Below, piece by piece: positions 48,916-58,706 of a DNA stretch of 64,000 bases. Within the stretch, counting starts at the first letter, position 1; each line of letters begins with the position of its first letter. The notes under the pieces were generated by a model. That model saw only the letters and a list, made by a program, of their open reading frames with translations. It was not told where the DNA came from and did no database searches. The stretch lies in NCBI RefSeq assembly GCF_003324565.1, contig NZ_QOLA01000003.1, positions 310,001 to 374,000 on the forward strand, written 5' to 3'. The DNA comes from Streptomyces sp. SDr-06. Lineage in GTDB: Bacteria > Actinomycetota > Actinomycetes > Streptomycetales > Streptomycetaceae. A program made the position numbers and the translations under genes.

Positions 48916-51456
48916 TCAGTAGGTCGTCGTGATGGTGACCCCGCTGAACGCGGTCTTCGCGTACAGGCTGATGTACCGGTATCCGGCGGTCTTGTTGGTG
49001 ACGGTGATGCTCTCGGTGTTACCGGCCTTCGTCGAGCGGGCCGTGTAGGACGTGGGGGTGGCCCAGCCCTTCGGGTTGTAGTAGAGGTCGGCGTTGCCGG
49101 TGCCACCGGTGGTGGTGATGTGCAGGGTCACCGTCCCGGCGGGGAGGTACAGGAACATGTAGTCCAGGTTGCCCGTGGTGGCCGCGCGGCCGGAGCGGGA
49201 GCAGTTCTGGCCCATGACCCGGGGGTCGGCGTTCGTGCAGGCGGGCAGGGCGCCGGTCACGGTGACCGGCTTGCTGGTGGTGGCGGTCTTGCCCTTGGCG
49301 TCGGTGACCGTCAGCGTGACCGTGTACGTGCCGGGCGACGTGTAGGTCTTCGCCGGGTTGGCGGCGGTGGAGCTGGTGCCGTCGCCGAAGTTCCACGCGT
49401 GTGCGGTGATGGTGCTTCCGGCATCGGTGGACTTGTCGGTGAGCTGCACGGTCATGCCGTTGACGGTGGCGTCGAAGGCCGCGGCCGGACCGCCGCTCGT
49501 GGCACCGCAGGCACCGGCGGCGCACGCGTCGAGCCAGGTGGTGAAGTCGGCGTCGTAGCGGGTGCCGATGCCCGTGCTGTACACCGCGTACCCGCCGGCG
49601 TAGTCACCGGTGCGGAACTTGGCCAGCATGTTCTGCACGTCGTCGGGGTGCTTCTCGATCATGTAGCGGGTGGCCAGGTAGCCCCACGGGTAGGTGCGGG
49701 TCAGGTCGGAGTTGGCGTACGTGCTCTGCCAGAGCGTGCTCAGCGCGTAGGTGTGCTGCCCGGCGTCGGCGATCGCCTCGGTGTCGGGGATGCCCCGGTA
49801 GCTGTACGAGACGTACTCGGCGAAGCCCTCGATCCACCAGATGTCCGGCACCGCCTGCCCGGCCTCGAAGTCACCGGCCATGTCGTAACGGCCGTCGAGG
49901 TAGTGCGTGTACTCGTGGTTGAGGTTCCAGATATCGCCCGGGAAGCCGTCGTTGACGCTCTTCACGTACGAGAGGAAGCGGGCCTGGTTGTTCGGGTCGG
50001 AGGGGTTGCCCTCCAGGTACTCGCCGCCGTTGTTGGTGCTGTTGCCGAAGATCCAGCCGGAGTACGTCTGGTAGTCCTTGGGGCTGGCGAACGTCACGAT
50101 CTGGATGTTGCTGTTGTGGTCGTCGGCGACGGGGCCGTTGTCCTTGACGATGCCGTGGAAGTAGGCGTCCTGGCCCTGGAGGCTGGTGCAGGCCGCCGTG
50201 AGCGCCGCGTCCGTCAGGGACTGCGCGCGGAAGGTGTGGCCGGCGTCGCAGTGGTAGGTGATGGGCAGGGCGGCGGCGGTGAGCTGCCCGACGAAGTCGC
50301 AGGTGCCGTAGTACGAGCACTGCGTCTTGTCGTTGGCGTCGGTCATCGCGGCGACCCCGACCCACAGGGGCGCCGACGGGCCGGTGATGGAGGAGGCGTC
50401 CAGCAGGCCCTTGGCCAGCGGGCGGACCTTGGCCTGGAGGGCGGGCGTGTCGAGGAAGCGCGCCGTCTCCGTGCCCGCGTTGGAAGCGAGGTAGAACCAC
50501 GTGTCGTTGAGCTTCGAGAGGTGGTTGAGCGTGAAGGTGCTGAGGGTGTCGACAATGCTCGGGTCGGCGGTCACGGCCGAGATGTAGGCGGGGTTCCAGT
50601 GGCCGCGGAAGAGCGGGGTGAACACGTCGTTGACGGCGGTGTCCATGCTCCAGTACGCGTCGTAGGAGCTGTTGTAGGCGTTGAGCACCTTGATGTACGT
50701 ACCGAGGTAACGGGCCTGCTCGTTGGCGCTGTCGGTGAGGATCAGGACCTCGCCCATGATGTCGCCGTTGGCGGCGCTGACGTCCATGAAGTGCGAGGAC
50801 GTGGTGAACGTGTCCAGCGCGGCCTCACTGGCGGTGGCCAGGGTCGCACCGTAAGGACCCACGTCGGTGGCGTTGTTGGACTGCACGTAGTAGCCGGCGC
50901 GCAGGAACAGGACGAGCTGCCACACGTTGGTGGAGTTGTCACCGGGGTAGGTGCGCGCGGTGTTCTCCAGGGCGTTGGCGACCGTGACCATCTGGGCCTC
51001 GCGGAACACGTTGGAGGCGTTGGTGCCGGTGAGGCTGAACAGCGTGTTGACGCAGTTCGTGGTCGACGCCTGGACGAACGCGACCAGGTCGGCTCCGGTA
51101 CGGCTGCCGAAGTCGCCCGGGGTGCACGACGCGGCGGCGCCCTTCGCCGCCCTGGGCTTCGCCTTCTCCTTCGGCTTGGCCGGTGAGGTCATCGGCCTCG
51201 GAGGAGGCAGGTGGGCGGCGTCGAGCGGGTTGCGCCGGGCGTCGGAACGGTCGGACAGATCGGCCGTCGAGCCGACCGGCGGCGGTACGGCGCGGCCCGT
51301 GGCCTTGGCCGGGGGAGTGGTCGCCTTCGGGGAACGGTCCGCGGCGGTGGCGCGGCCCGGTTGGGCGAGCAGGGCGATGCCCAGACAGAGCGTGAGGGCG
51401 AGTATCAGGAAGCCGGTGAGACTTCGTCTTGCTTGTCTTTCCGGTCGGGTGTTCAC
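48916..51456 (-). CDS. Secreted M9 collagenase with PKD and PPC domains
   Basis: The 846-residue protein has a signal peptide (RRSLTGFLILALTLCLGIALL to about residue 39), a Lys/Pro/Ala linker, the M9 activator domain and the catalytic zinc motif HEYTH at 514-518 with downstream WWIEGFAEYVS supplying the third ligand. A PKD domain (about 650-730, WNFGDGTSS) and a C-terminal PPC domain (about 740-846) bind collagen. It digests native collagen outside the cell. GTG 51456 has GGAGG seven bases upstream, and the signal peptide starts right there. It is monocistronic. Confidence 0.95.
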   Translation of the reverse strand: MNTRPERQARRSLTGFLILALTLCLGIALLAQPGRATAADRSPKATTPPAKATGRAVPPPVGSTADLSDRSDARRNPLDAAHLPPPRPMTSPAKPKEKAKPRAAKGAAASCTPGDFGSRTGADLVAFVQASTTNCVNTLFSLTGTNASNVFREAQMVTVANALENTARTYPGDNSTNVWQLVLFLRAGYYVQSNNATDVGPYGATLATASEAALDTFTTSSHFMDVSAANGDIMGEVLILTDSANEQARYLGTYIKVLNAYNSSYDAYWSMDTAVNDVFTPLFRGHWNPAYISAVTADPSIVDTLSTFTLNHLSKLNDTWFYLASNAGTETARFLDTPALQAKVRPLAKGLLDASSITGPSAPLWVGVAAMTDANDKTQCSYYGTCDFVGQLTAAALPITYHCDAGHTFRAQSLTDAALTAACTSLQGQDAYFHGIVKDNGPVADDHNSNIQIVTFASPKDYQTYSGWIFGNSTNNGGEYLEGNPSDPNNQARFLSYVKSVNDGFPGDIWNLNHEYTHYLDGRYDMAGDFEAGQAVPDIWWIEGFAEYVSYSYRGIPDTEAIADAGQHTYALSTLWQSTYANSDLTRTYPWGYLATRYMIEKHPDDVQNMLAKFRTGDYAGGYAVYSTGIGTRYDADFTTWLDACAAGACGATSGGPAAAFDATVNGMTVQLTDKSTDAGSTITAHAWNFGDGTSSTAANPAKTYTSPGTYTVTLTVTDAKGKTATTSKPVTVTGALPACTNADPRVMGQNCSRSGRAATTGNLDYMFLYLPAGTVTLHITTTGGTGNADLYYNPKGWATPTSYTARSTKAGNTESITVTNKTAGYRYISLYAKTAFSGVTITTTY

Positions 51457-52379
51457 GTGCCGCCTCCCAGCGGTGTGGCGGCCGCGCCCGAGGCGCGGCG
51501 GTGGGGGTACCGCGAGCTCCGCGTCCCGTCCGACCGCCCGTGACCGGGGCACGACGGACGGACCCGGGCGGCCCGCGGGTCGAGCTGATTCTTTGACATG
51601 AACGCGGCTTGCGTCCTTGGTGCGGTCTGTAAAATTGCATATGTCACATGGCTTGGGAAGGGCGCGCGGGTAAACCGGAGGCAATTCCTGGGGTGGGGGT
51701 CTTGGTGCCATGGGCCGCGCGCGGGGCGGGGGTTGGGCTCTGGGCTCCTGATGCCTGATCGCGGGCGGGCCGCTTCTTGTGAGGTCCGGCTGTAGGTGTG
51801 GGGCCTGAAGCCATGCCGGTGCCGTACCCCGGCAGGTTCGTTCAACTGGGCTGATTGCGGCGCCAGTTGGAGTCTCTCCGCGCATCTACGGCGGCGTGCT
51901 GGGGCGTCAGGGGCGGTGCGGCCGCGTTGAGGGCCGGTCCGTCAGGACGAGGTGCCGTAACCCGACACGTTCCCTGGCACGCCGGGGGCATGACGCCCCC
52001 CGATGATCAAGCACTGGGCGCGGCGATACGGAACGCCGACTCACCGGAGTGGCCCGTTCGCGCCGCGGCCGGAGGGCGTCCGTGACGAAACCCGGCAGAT
52101 CCTGGCGCGGCTGCGGTCACGGGAGGAGGGGCGGGCGGCCCACGCCGAATCGTGATGCCCGGTCGAAGCAGAATCGGGGCTGCGCCACGAGGCGGGACCG
52201 GGGCTGCGCCATGCGAGGTGACTGTCGCGCCGACAGGTGCCAGCTGCTTCAGGCGGTGATCACCTCACGCTGAGGGCCCGCACAACCCCGGAATGCGGGG
52301 CCCTCAGGGGACAGCCGGCCAGTTACGGCCCCCGGGGTTCGAGCCGCTCCGCTCCCTTGGTGATCGGAGCGCACGCCCC
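51457..52379. other. 923-bp region: collagenase promoter and a decayed gene
   Basis: The first 200 bases include an AT-rich patch near 51630-51650 that may hold the collagenase promoter. A possible HEAT-repeat gene remnant lies at 51990-52150. No intact gene is supported. Confidence 0.45.
51990..52150 (+). pseudogene. Possible truncated HEAT-repeat protein gene
   Basis: The frame from ATG 51990 reads TPPDDQALGAAIRNADS then PEWPVRAAAGG and stops after 31 codons. The WPVRAAAG segment is typical of HEAT-like repeats of adaptin-type Streptomyces proteins. A shifted frame continues RDETRQILARLRSREEGR before another stop. This fits an internal deletion of a longer gene; the call is tentative. Confidence 0.3.
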
Positions 52380-53006
52380 TCACCCCATGGCCGCCACGGA
52401 GGAGGTCTCCCAGGCGAAGCCGTCCGGATCGGTGAAGGCGGTGGGGGCGCCTGCGATCGTGAGGCGGTGGGCTCCGGTGCCTTCGGGGGAGACGCCGGCG
52501 TCCTTGGCCAGGGCGCGGCGCTTGTACAGCGCCAGCTTGACGGCGCCGGTTCCGGCCGCGAACTCCACGTACTTGCTGCCGAAGCTCTTCGCCACGGCGA
52601 GGCCCTGCTCGACGTAGAACTTCTTGCTCGCGGCCATGTCCGTCACCCCCAGCAGGAGCACGAAGTCGTCGATCTCGCGGGTGGCCGGGCCGGTGTCCTT
52701 CTTCGCCGAGGTCGCGACCTTCCAGATCGCGCCGTCCGGCGCCTGCACGACACCGCCGTAGCCCCAGAGGGACTTCGTGACGGGCTTGAGTGCGGTGGCT
52801 CCGGCGGCGAGCGCCGCGTCGATGTGCAGGCGGACGTCGGCCGGCTGGGACACGGTGAGTGCGAGCGTGAACCCGCGGAAACCGGTGCTGGGGGCCGGGG
52901 CGGCGCGCAGGCGTACCTGCCCGTCCAGGCCGAAGGCGGCGGCGTAGAAGCGGTCGGCGGCCGTACGGTCGGCGACGTCGAGGGTGACGCTTTCAATGGA
53001 AGTCAT
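52380..53006 (-). CDS. Two-domain VOC (glyoxalase-like) protein
   Basis: The 208-residue protein holds two VOC modules, at about 1-100 (IESVTLDVADRTAADRFYAA) and 105-205 (FVLLLGVTDMAASKKFYVEQ and TDPDGFAWETSS). It belongs to the glyoxalase/dioxygenase fold; the substrate is unknown. ATG 53006 lies seven bases after TAGCGT with no ribosome site, pointing to a leaderless transcript; an ATG two codons earlier is less well placed. It is divergent from the MDR reductase. Confidence 0.85.
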   Translation of the reverse strand: MTSIESVTLDVADRTAADRFYAAAFGLDGQVRLRAAPAPSTGFRGFTLALTVSQPADVRLHIDAALAAGATALKPVTKSLWGYGGVVQAPDGAIWKVATSAKKDTGPATREIDDFVLLLGVTDMAASKKFYVEQGLAVAKSFGSKYVEFAAGTGAVKLALYKRRALAKDAGVSPEGTGAHRLTIAGAPTAFTDPDGFAWETSSVAAMG

Positions 53007-53013
53007 GCTCATC

Positions 53014-53019
53014 ACGCTA
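53014..53019 (-). promoter_or_regulatory. -10 box TAGCGT, leaderless promoter
   Basis: TAGCGT is seven bases upstream of the ATG at 53006 on the minus strand. Confidence 0.45.
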
Positions 53020-53236
53020 GGCGCGGCCCGCGGACCCTGCTTCTCCATTCCTGCCCGGTCACGGGCACCGGATCTGCCCTCTCGTAGCGCGCCCGGGGGA
53101 CCGGTCCCGGGACTGCGGCGGCACCGTCAGAAGGCTCCTCCGAGGGGCGTCGCATCCAGCTGAACCCGCGCAGAGCACCCACGTATGGCCTGGTGGGGAC
53201 GGGAACACCGTGCGGGGGGAGCCCGTTGCACCAGGC

Positions 53237-54181
53237 ATGAAAGGCATAGGTATTGACGAGTTCGGTGGTCCGGAGGTCCTGCGTGTCGTGGAGTTACCCG
53301 AACCACAGGCCGGTCCCGGTGAGGTTCGTATCCGGGTGCACGCGGCCGCGGTGAACCCGACCGACGTCGTGCTGCGGCGCGGTGGTCACGCCGTGCGCAT
53401 GCCCGGCCTGCGGCCCCCTTTCGTGCCCGGCATGGACGCCGCCGGTGTGATCGACCAGCTCGGCCCCGGAACCGACGGCCGACTCGCCGTGGGTCAACGG
53501 GTGGTCGCCATCGTGCTGTTCGCCAGTGAGCGGGGCGGGGCGTACGCCGAGCATGTCGTGGTGCCCGCCGCTTCGGTGGTGCCGGCGCCCGAGGGGGTGG
53601 ATCACGCCGCCGCGTCCACCCTGCTCATGAACGCCATGACCGCGCGCCTGGCCCTGGACGCACTGGCCGTGCCCCCGGGCGGGACCATCGCCGTGACCGG
53701 TGCGGCCGGAGCCGTCGGCGGGTACACGATCGAGCTGGCCAAGGCCGACGGGCTGACCGTCATCGCGGACGCCGCCCCGCACGACACGCGTCGCGTACGG
53801 GAATTCGGCGCCGACCACGTCGTGGAACGCGGCCCCGATGTCGCCGCCCGCGTCCGGGAGTTGTCGCCCCAAGGCGTTCCCGGCCTCGTGGACGGCTCCA
53901 CGCAGACCACCGACGTCGTACCCGCCCTCGCGGACGGCGGGACCCTGGTCGAGTTGCGCGGCTGGTCCGGCCCGGCCGAGCGCGGCATCCGTGTGTGCCC
54001 GGTGGTGGTCACCGACGGCCTCACCGACACCGAGCGGCTGGACACCCTGTGCCGCCAGGCCGAGGCGGGCATCCTGTCGCTGCATGTCGCCGACGTGCTG
54101 CCCGCCGAGGAGGCGGCCAAGGCGCACCGCCTCCTGGAGGCCGGTGGGCTGCGCGGCCGGGTGGTCCTCGACTTCTCGTAG
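53237..54181 (+). CDS. NADP-dependent MDR-family quinone oxidoreductase
   Basis: The 314-residue protein is a zinc-less medium-chain reductase: HAAAVNPTDVVLRRG, PGMDAAGVIDQLGPG and the nucleotide-binding TGAAGAVGGYTIELAK. The zinc ligand cysteines of alcohol dehydrogenases are absent, as in quinone reductases and enoyl reductases. ATG 53237 begins the conserved strand MKGIGIDEFGGPEVL; a GTG at 53210 is possible. A hairpin lies 77 bases after the stop. Confidence 0.92.
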   Translation: MKGIGIDEFGGPEVLRVVELPEPQAGPGEVRIRVHAAAVNPTDVVLRRGGHAVRMPGLRPPFVPGMDAAGVIDQLGPGTDGRLAVGQRVVAIVLFASERGGAYAEHVVVPAASVVPAPEGVDHAAASTLLMNAMTARLALDALAVPPGGTIAVTGAAGAVGGYTIELAKADGLTVIADAAPHDTRRVREFGADHVVERGPDVAARVRELSPQGVPGLVDGSTQTTDVVPALADGGTLVELRGWSGPAERGIRVCPVVVTDGLTDTERLDTLCRQAEAGILSLHVADVLPAEEAAKAHRLLEAGGLRGRVVLDFS

Positions 54182-54533
54182 CCCGTTCGCGGACCCGGAC
54201 CGCCTGGAGGCCGTCCGCCATCGGGCGATCCGGGGAGGCCCAGGAGCCGTATCGGAGGAGGGCTTTGGCTAGAGCCCTCACATCAGGGCGACGGGCGCCG
54301 GTTCGGCGCGGCCGCGGCCGACGCGCGCCCTCGCCCGTCACCTCGAACCAGCCCTGGGCCACCTACCAGACTCGAGACACCCGCACAATCGGCCGCCGCC
54401 AGCTCACCCCTGAGCGGATTGTGGCGAACGGACCCATGCCGCGTGCCGGTGGCCGCTCCTAGCGTGACGACGTCCGGGCCCGCCCGTCCGGGACGCGCCC
54501 GGAGTCCCTCCGCCCGACGACCTGGGAGCCGCC
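54182..54533. other. Intergenic region between reductase and esterase
   Basis: It holds the hairpin at 54258-54279 and the esterase promoter. No gene is supported. Confidence 0.45.
54258..54279 (+). terminator. Hairpin after the MDR reductase
   Basis: GAGGGCT and AGCCCTC pair (7 bp) around an eight-base loop, 77 bases after the stop. Confidence 0.5.
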
Positions 54534-56048
54534 ATGCTGTCTCTGTCCCTTCGGTGCAGCGCTCGGACAGATCCGCCACCGTCCGGGTCACCCGCGCGGC
54601 GCCCCGTACGTCGTGCGGCCGCGCTGCTCGCGGGTCTCCTCGCGGCCGCCGCGTTCGCCGCCGGACCCGGGGCGGGCCCGGCGACCGCCGCTCCGGCCAC
54701 CGTGCCCCTGGAAGCGGTGACCGGCTTCGGCGGCAACCCCGGCAACCTCGCCATGTACGTGTACCGGCCGAGCTCCCTCCCGGCCCACCCCGCGGTCATC
54801 GTGGCGCTGCACGGCTGCCACCAGAGTGCGCAGCTGTACGCGGACAACTCCGGGCTGCCCCAACTCGCCGACACATCAGGGGCGTTGCTCGTCTTCGCCG
54901 AGACGACGTCCGCGAACAACGCGAGCTCCTGCTTCAACTGGTTCCAGCCCGGAGACAACCAGCGCGGTCAGGGCGAGGCCGCGTCCATCCAGGAGATGGC
55001 CCTGCACGCCCAGTCGGCGTACGGGGCCGACCCGGCCCGCACCTTCGTCACCGGGCTCTCCGCGGGCGGGGCGATGACCGCGGTCATGCTCGCCGACTAT
55101 CCCGACCTCTTCTCGGCGGGCGCGGTGATCGCGGGCATCCCCTACGACTGCACGCAGGACAACGGGCCGTTCGTCTGCATGAACCCCGGCGTCTCCCATA
55201 CCCCTGAGGTCTGGGCCCAGCGGGTCCGCGACGCCTTCCCGTCGTGGCGGGGGCCGTGGCCGCGGGTCGCCGTGTGGCAGGGCGACAAGGACCCGACCGT
55301 CGCTCCGGCGAACGCCGACGCGCTGCGCGACCAGTGGACGGCCGTGCACGGCATCGCGCAGACTCCGACCACGACCCGCACGATCGGCCCCGACGCCACA
55401 CGGCAGGAGCGGTACGCCGCGCCGGACGGCTCGACCGCCGTCGAGGTGGACCGCGTGCCGGACATCGGCCACGGCACCCCGGTCGACCCGGGCAGCGGAG
55501 CGCAGCAGTGCGGGAACACGGGCACGGCCAACTTCATCGCGTCGATCTGCTCCAGTTACTGGATCGGCCAGTTCTTCCACCTCGACGACGCCCCGCCCCC
55601 GGCGGGCCTGCCCGCGCCGACCGGCCTGACCGTGACCGGTGTCACCGACAGCAGCGTCTCCTTGTCGTGGAGTGCGGTCCAGGGCGCCGCCGACTACGCG
55701 GTGTACCGGGACGGCACGCGGATCACCACGCTCGCCGCGCTCTCGGTGACGGACACCGGACTCGCCCCGGGCAGCCGCCACACCTACACCGTCGCCGCCC
55801 GGGACGCCTCCGGCCAGGAGGGCGCCCGGTCCGCCGCGGTCACGGTCTCCACCACGGGCGCCACCGCCGCGTGCTGGACGGCGGACAACTACCACCAGGT
55901 GCAGGCCGGGCGGGCCACGGTCAGCGGCGGCAACACCTACGCCAAGGGGTCGGGCCAGAGCATGGGCCTGTACAACACCTTCGTCACCCACACCCTGAAA
56001 GAGTCCCCGGCCGGTTACTTCGCCCTGTCCGACACCCACTGCCCTTGA
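54534..56048 (+). CDS. Secreted PHB-depolymerase-type esterase with FnIII domain
   Basis: The 504-residue protein has a long Arg-rich signal peptide (to about residue 53), an alpha/beta-hydrolase core with HGCHQ at 93-97 for the oxyanion hole, the lipase box GLSAGG with Ser176, and a late DIGHGTPVDP with the catalytic His. A fibronectin III domain (about 365-450) precedes a C-terminal Cys-containing module. Such enzymes cut polyhydroxybutyrate or feruloyl and acetyl esters of plant polymers; the exact substrate is not clear. ATG 54534 is followed by the signal; an internal start near residue 29 is possible. Confidence 0.9.
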   Translation: MLSLSLRCSARTDPPPSGSPARRPVRRAAALLAGLLAAAAFAAGPGAGPATAAPATVPLEAVTGFGGNPGNLAMYVYRPSSLPAHPAVIVALHGCHQSAQLYADNSGLPQLADTSGALLVFAETTSANNASSCFNWFQPGDNQRGQGEAASIQEMALHAQSAYGADPARTFVTGLSAGGAMTAVMLADYPDLFSAGAVIAGIPYDCTQDNGPFVCMNPGVSHTPEVWAQRVRDAFPSWRGPWPRVAVWQGDKDPTVAPANADALRDQWTAVHGIAQTPTTTRTIGPDATRQERYAAPDGSTAVEVDRVPDIGHGTPVDPGSGAQQCGNTGTANFIASICSSYWIGQFFHLDDAPPPAGLPAPTGLTVTGVTDSSVSLSWSAVQGAADYAVYRDGTRITTLAALSVTDTGLAPGSRHTYTVAARDASGQEGARSAAVTVSTTGATAACWTADNYHQVQAGRATVSGGNTYAKGSGQSMGLYNTFVTHTLKESPAGYFALSDTHCP

Positions 56049-56235
56049 GCCTCCCCCGGGTGCTCGGCCAGAGCATCGACTTCGGCGCTGACGCCCTGGG
56101 GCCGGCTCTCCCCGACCATGCCCCGGGTGCTCGGGCATCACATCGTCCAAACGACGACCGCGCCAACTGACTTGGGATAAAGCCAAGTTGCCCGCGCCGT
56201 ACACAGGTGGGCTGGGCTGGGCGACGGGGCGGTTC

Positions 56236-56241
56236 TAGCAT
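56236..56241 (+). promoter_or_regulatory. -10 box TAGCAT, leaderless promoter
   Basis: TAGCAT is followed by six G residues and the NUDIX ATG. Confidence 0.45.
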
Positions 56242-56247
56242 GGGGGG

Positions 56248-56748
56248 ATGCCGGAAGAGGAGCATGACGTGGTCGTGGACGACGGCGTCGCGGTGCCGGT
56301 GCCCGGCGCCGGTGAAATCTGGACGGCCGGCGCGGTCATCCTCAACCAGGAGGGCAAGGCCTTCGCCCAGCGACGCGGGCCCGACCGCGCCCTCTTCCCC
56401 GACTGCTGGGACATCGTCGGCGGCCACGTCGAGCCCGGCGAGTCCCTGCTGGCCGCCCTCGCGCGTGAAGTCGAGGAGGAGACCGGCTGGCGTCTGCGCC
56501 GGGTGCGGAGGCTGCTCGGTGTCACCGCGTGGACCGGCGATGACGACGGCGGGGTGCGCCACGAGGCCGACTATCTGGTGGAGGTCGACGGGGACTTGGA
56601 CCGGCCCTGCCTGGAGTGGTCCCGGCACACCGCGTACGGCTGGTTCGGACTCCAGGACCTTCCCCGGCTCAAGGAGAACCGGCCCGCGGGAGAGTTCCTC
56701 ATCCACGACCTGATCGCCGCGGCGCTTCGGGGCGTCAGCCGGACGTAG
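56248..56748 (+). CDS. NUDIX hydrolase
   Basis: The 166-residue protein has a complete Nudix box at 59-81 (GHVEPGES to REVEEETGW) matching GX5EX7REUXEEXGU. It hydrolyses a nucleoside diphosphate linked to another group, in the cytoplasm. The Cys-containing DCWDIVGG strand precedes the box. Its 3' end overlaps the convergent methyltransferase gene by 14 bases. Confidence 0.95.
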   Translation: MPEEEHDVVVDDGVAVPVPGAGEIWTAGAVILNQEGKAFAQRRGPDRALFPDCWDIVGGHVEPGESLLAALAREVEEETGWRLRRVRRLLGVTAWTGDDDGGVRHEADYLVEVDGDLDRPCLEWSRHTAYGWFGLQDLPRLKENRPAGEFLIHDLIAAALRGVSRT

Positions 56749-57472
56749 ACCGCAGGACGAGGCACACGAAACCGAACGCCTCCCGATACACACGCAGCCA
56801 TTCGTCCCGGTGGGTGTTGGCTGCCGCCAGGGCGTGGGGGCTGTCCGGGTCGTCGGGGTGGTCCAGGGCCCATGTGGTCAGCGAGTCCGTCCACGCCCAT
56901 TCGTAGGCGTCCAGCTCCTGGCGGGTGCTGATGTGGCCCTGGACCGGGGTCCAGCCGTCGGCGACCACCTGGTCCAGAGTGGTCGGCAGGTCACTGAAGT
57001 CACCCAGCATGTCGATGGCTTCGGCGGACGGTTCGTTCATCCAGAATCCGTCGCCGATCAGCACGCGTCCGCCGGGCGCCAGATGCTCGCGTGCCGCCGC
57101 GAGGGTGGCAAGCAGGCCTCCGCAGGCGTGCGTGGCGCCGACACCGAGCACCAGGTCGAAGGCGTGCGGCGCGGTGAAGGCGGCGGCGTCCTCTTCGTGG
57201 AGGACCAGCCGGTCCTGCACGCCGCGCGCCTGCGCCGCCGTACGTGCGTGGGCCAGCGAGCCCGCCGCGATGTCCACGCCTTCGGCCCGCAGGCCGGGAT
57301 GCAGGGCGAGGGCGCGCAGCAGCCACTCGCCTCCGCCGCAACCGAGGTCGAGCACCCGCGCGTGGCCGTGCGGGACAGCGCTGTCGAGCAGGTGGCGCAC
57401 CGAGCCGTCGTCGAGCGGGGCCGCGATCGGATGGTCCGCGTGGGCGAGCCTTGAGATCTGTTCCTGGTTCAT
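56735..57472 (-). CDS. SAM-dependent methyltransferase
   Basis: The 245-residue class I methyltransferase has motif I LDLGCGGGEW (41-50), an acidic AEGVDIAAGS strand and ATHACGGLLATLAAAREHLAP. The substrate is unknown. The stop overlaps the NUDIX stop on the other strand by 14 bases. The ATG at 57472 comes after a C-rich stretch with no ribosome site. Confidence 0.9.
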   Translation of the reverse strand: MNQEQISRLAHADHPIAAPLDDGSVRHLLDSAVPHGHARVLDLGCGGGEWLLRALALHPGLRAEGVDIAAGSLAHARTAAQARGVQDRLVLHEEDAAAFTAPHAFDLVLGVGATHACGGLLATLAAAREHLAPGGRVLIGDGFWMNEPSAEAIDMLGDFSDLPTTLDQVVADGWTPVQGHISTRQELDAYEWAWTDSLTTWALDHPDDPDSPHALAAANTHRDEWLRVYREAFGFVCLVLRSTSG

Positions 57473-57555
57473 CGGGGGAGCCTGACAGGGGCGGTGGGCC
57501 CGCGCACGCCATTTCCCCGGCGGCCCCGGCTCAACACCGCGTCACGGGTCGGCGG

Positions 57556-58080
57556 TTACTCCTCGCGAAGAGCCGCGTCGAGTACGTAGTACAACGTGTC
57601 CAGGCGGCTGCGACCGGGGCTGCGGGGCGGCATTCTGCTGACGAGGCCGCGTACCCGGGCCGGTGCGCTCCCGATCGCTCGCCGGATCTCCTCGTCACCG
57701 ACCCCCGCGTCCCCGCCCGCCGCCAGTTCTCTGGCCCGCGCCTCGTACACCACCGGCGCCAGCGCGTGCTTCGACTGGTGCGGGGTGGCCAGGGGGTGGA
57801 TGTACGGAGTCGCCGCCGCGTAGCCCGCGGCCCGGGCGGCGGCCGTGGCGGCCGGGTCGGTGAGGTCGCGAGCGGCCGCGAGCGCGGCCCACGCCACGGT
57901 ACGCAGCTGCCCGCGCCGCTTTCCTTCGCGTGCGAAGGCGCGGATGCCCTCGATGGCCTCGCGCGGGCGGGAGTCGGAGGGGGCGCGTGCCTCGAAGAGC
58001 GGCAACACCGGCTCGACGTGGTCGGCGGCCCAGAGTGCGAGTTCCCGGCGGTCTTCTTCGCTGATGGTCACCTGGTTCAC
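57556..58080 (-). CDS. Imm5-like putative immunity protein
   Basis: The 174-residue helical protein resembles the Imm5 immunity family: LALWAADHVEPVLPLFEARA near the start, REAIEGIRAFAREG and ARAAGYAAATPYIHPLATPH. Imm5 proteins neutralise polymorphic toxins. No toxin is adjacent, so it would be an orphan that protects against foreign toxins; this is inference. The GTG at 58080 follows CAGGAT by six bases, fitting a leaderless start. Confidence 0.7.
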   Translation of the reverse strand: MNQVTISEEDRRELALWAADHVEPVLPLFEARAPSDSRPREAIEGIRAFAREGKRRGQLRTVAWAALAAARDLTDPAATAAARAAGYAAATPYIHPLATPHQSKHALAPVVYEARARELAAGGDAGVGDEEIRRAIGSAPARVRGLVSRMPPRSPGRSRLDTLYYVLDAALREE

Positions 58081-58195
58081 GCGTACATCCTGCCGGTCGT
58101 GGTGCCGGGGCTGAGCGGGAGGGGCCCTGAGGTCCGAACGTGCTGGCGTGAACTCACCGTTCCTTCAAGCGGGTTGAGGGTGATGCGCTTCCTGG

Positions 58196-58630
58196 TCAGA
58201 GCTGGAAAGGCCAGGCGCCGACGCTGTCCGCCGCGACACGGATCTCCACCCAGGTGCCGTCGCCGCCCTGTGGTGGCGGGGCCACGCCGGGCGGACGGGT
58301 CAGGTGGTCGAAGAGGATGTGCGCGCCTCCCACGTCGAGGGTCGCCAGGCCGTCCGAGGTGAGGGCGAGCCGACCGCGTAGGACCACCTGTTCGCGCTCC
58401 TGCCGGACGCCGGGCTCGGCGACGGCGGCCAGCTGCGTGTTGTGGCCCCAGAGGAGGTTCTCGTCCACGCTCCACTCGATGTGATGCCCGCCGTCCGCCT
58501 CCTCCGGAGCACCGCACCACACCGCCACGGTGGTGCCGACGTCCGAGTGCACGCGGACCTTCAGCGGTGACCGGGAGGCTCCGGCCGTCGCGATAGAGCG
58601 CTGCGGCAGCCTCTCGATCCGGACCCACAT
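58196..58630 (-). CDS. Hypothetical 144-residue protein
   Basis: The protein is beta-rich, with VRVHSDVGTTVAVWCGAPEE and ATLDVGGAHILFDHL, and no family that I recognise. Codon bias supports coding. It lies between the Imm5-like gene and the YafY regulator on the same strand. Confidence 0.6.
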   Translation of the reverse strand: MWVRIERLPQRSIATAGASRSPLKVRVHSDVGTTVAVWCGAPEEADGGHHIEWSVDENLLWGHNTQLAAVAEPGVRQEREQVVLRGRLALTSDGLATLDVGGAHILFDHLTRPPGVAPPPQGGDGTWVEIRVAADSVGAWPFQL

Positions 58631-58706
58631 TCCCCGGTCATCCCCGATCTTGTACGAGCGCCTGCGATGGCCCGCTGGTGCGGGATCGCCCAGGGTATCG
58701 AGTGCT

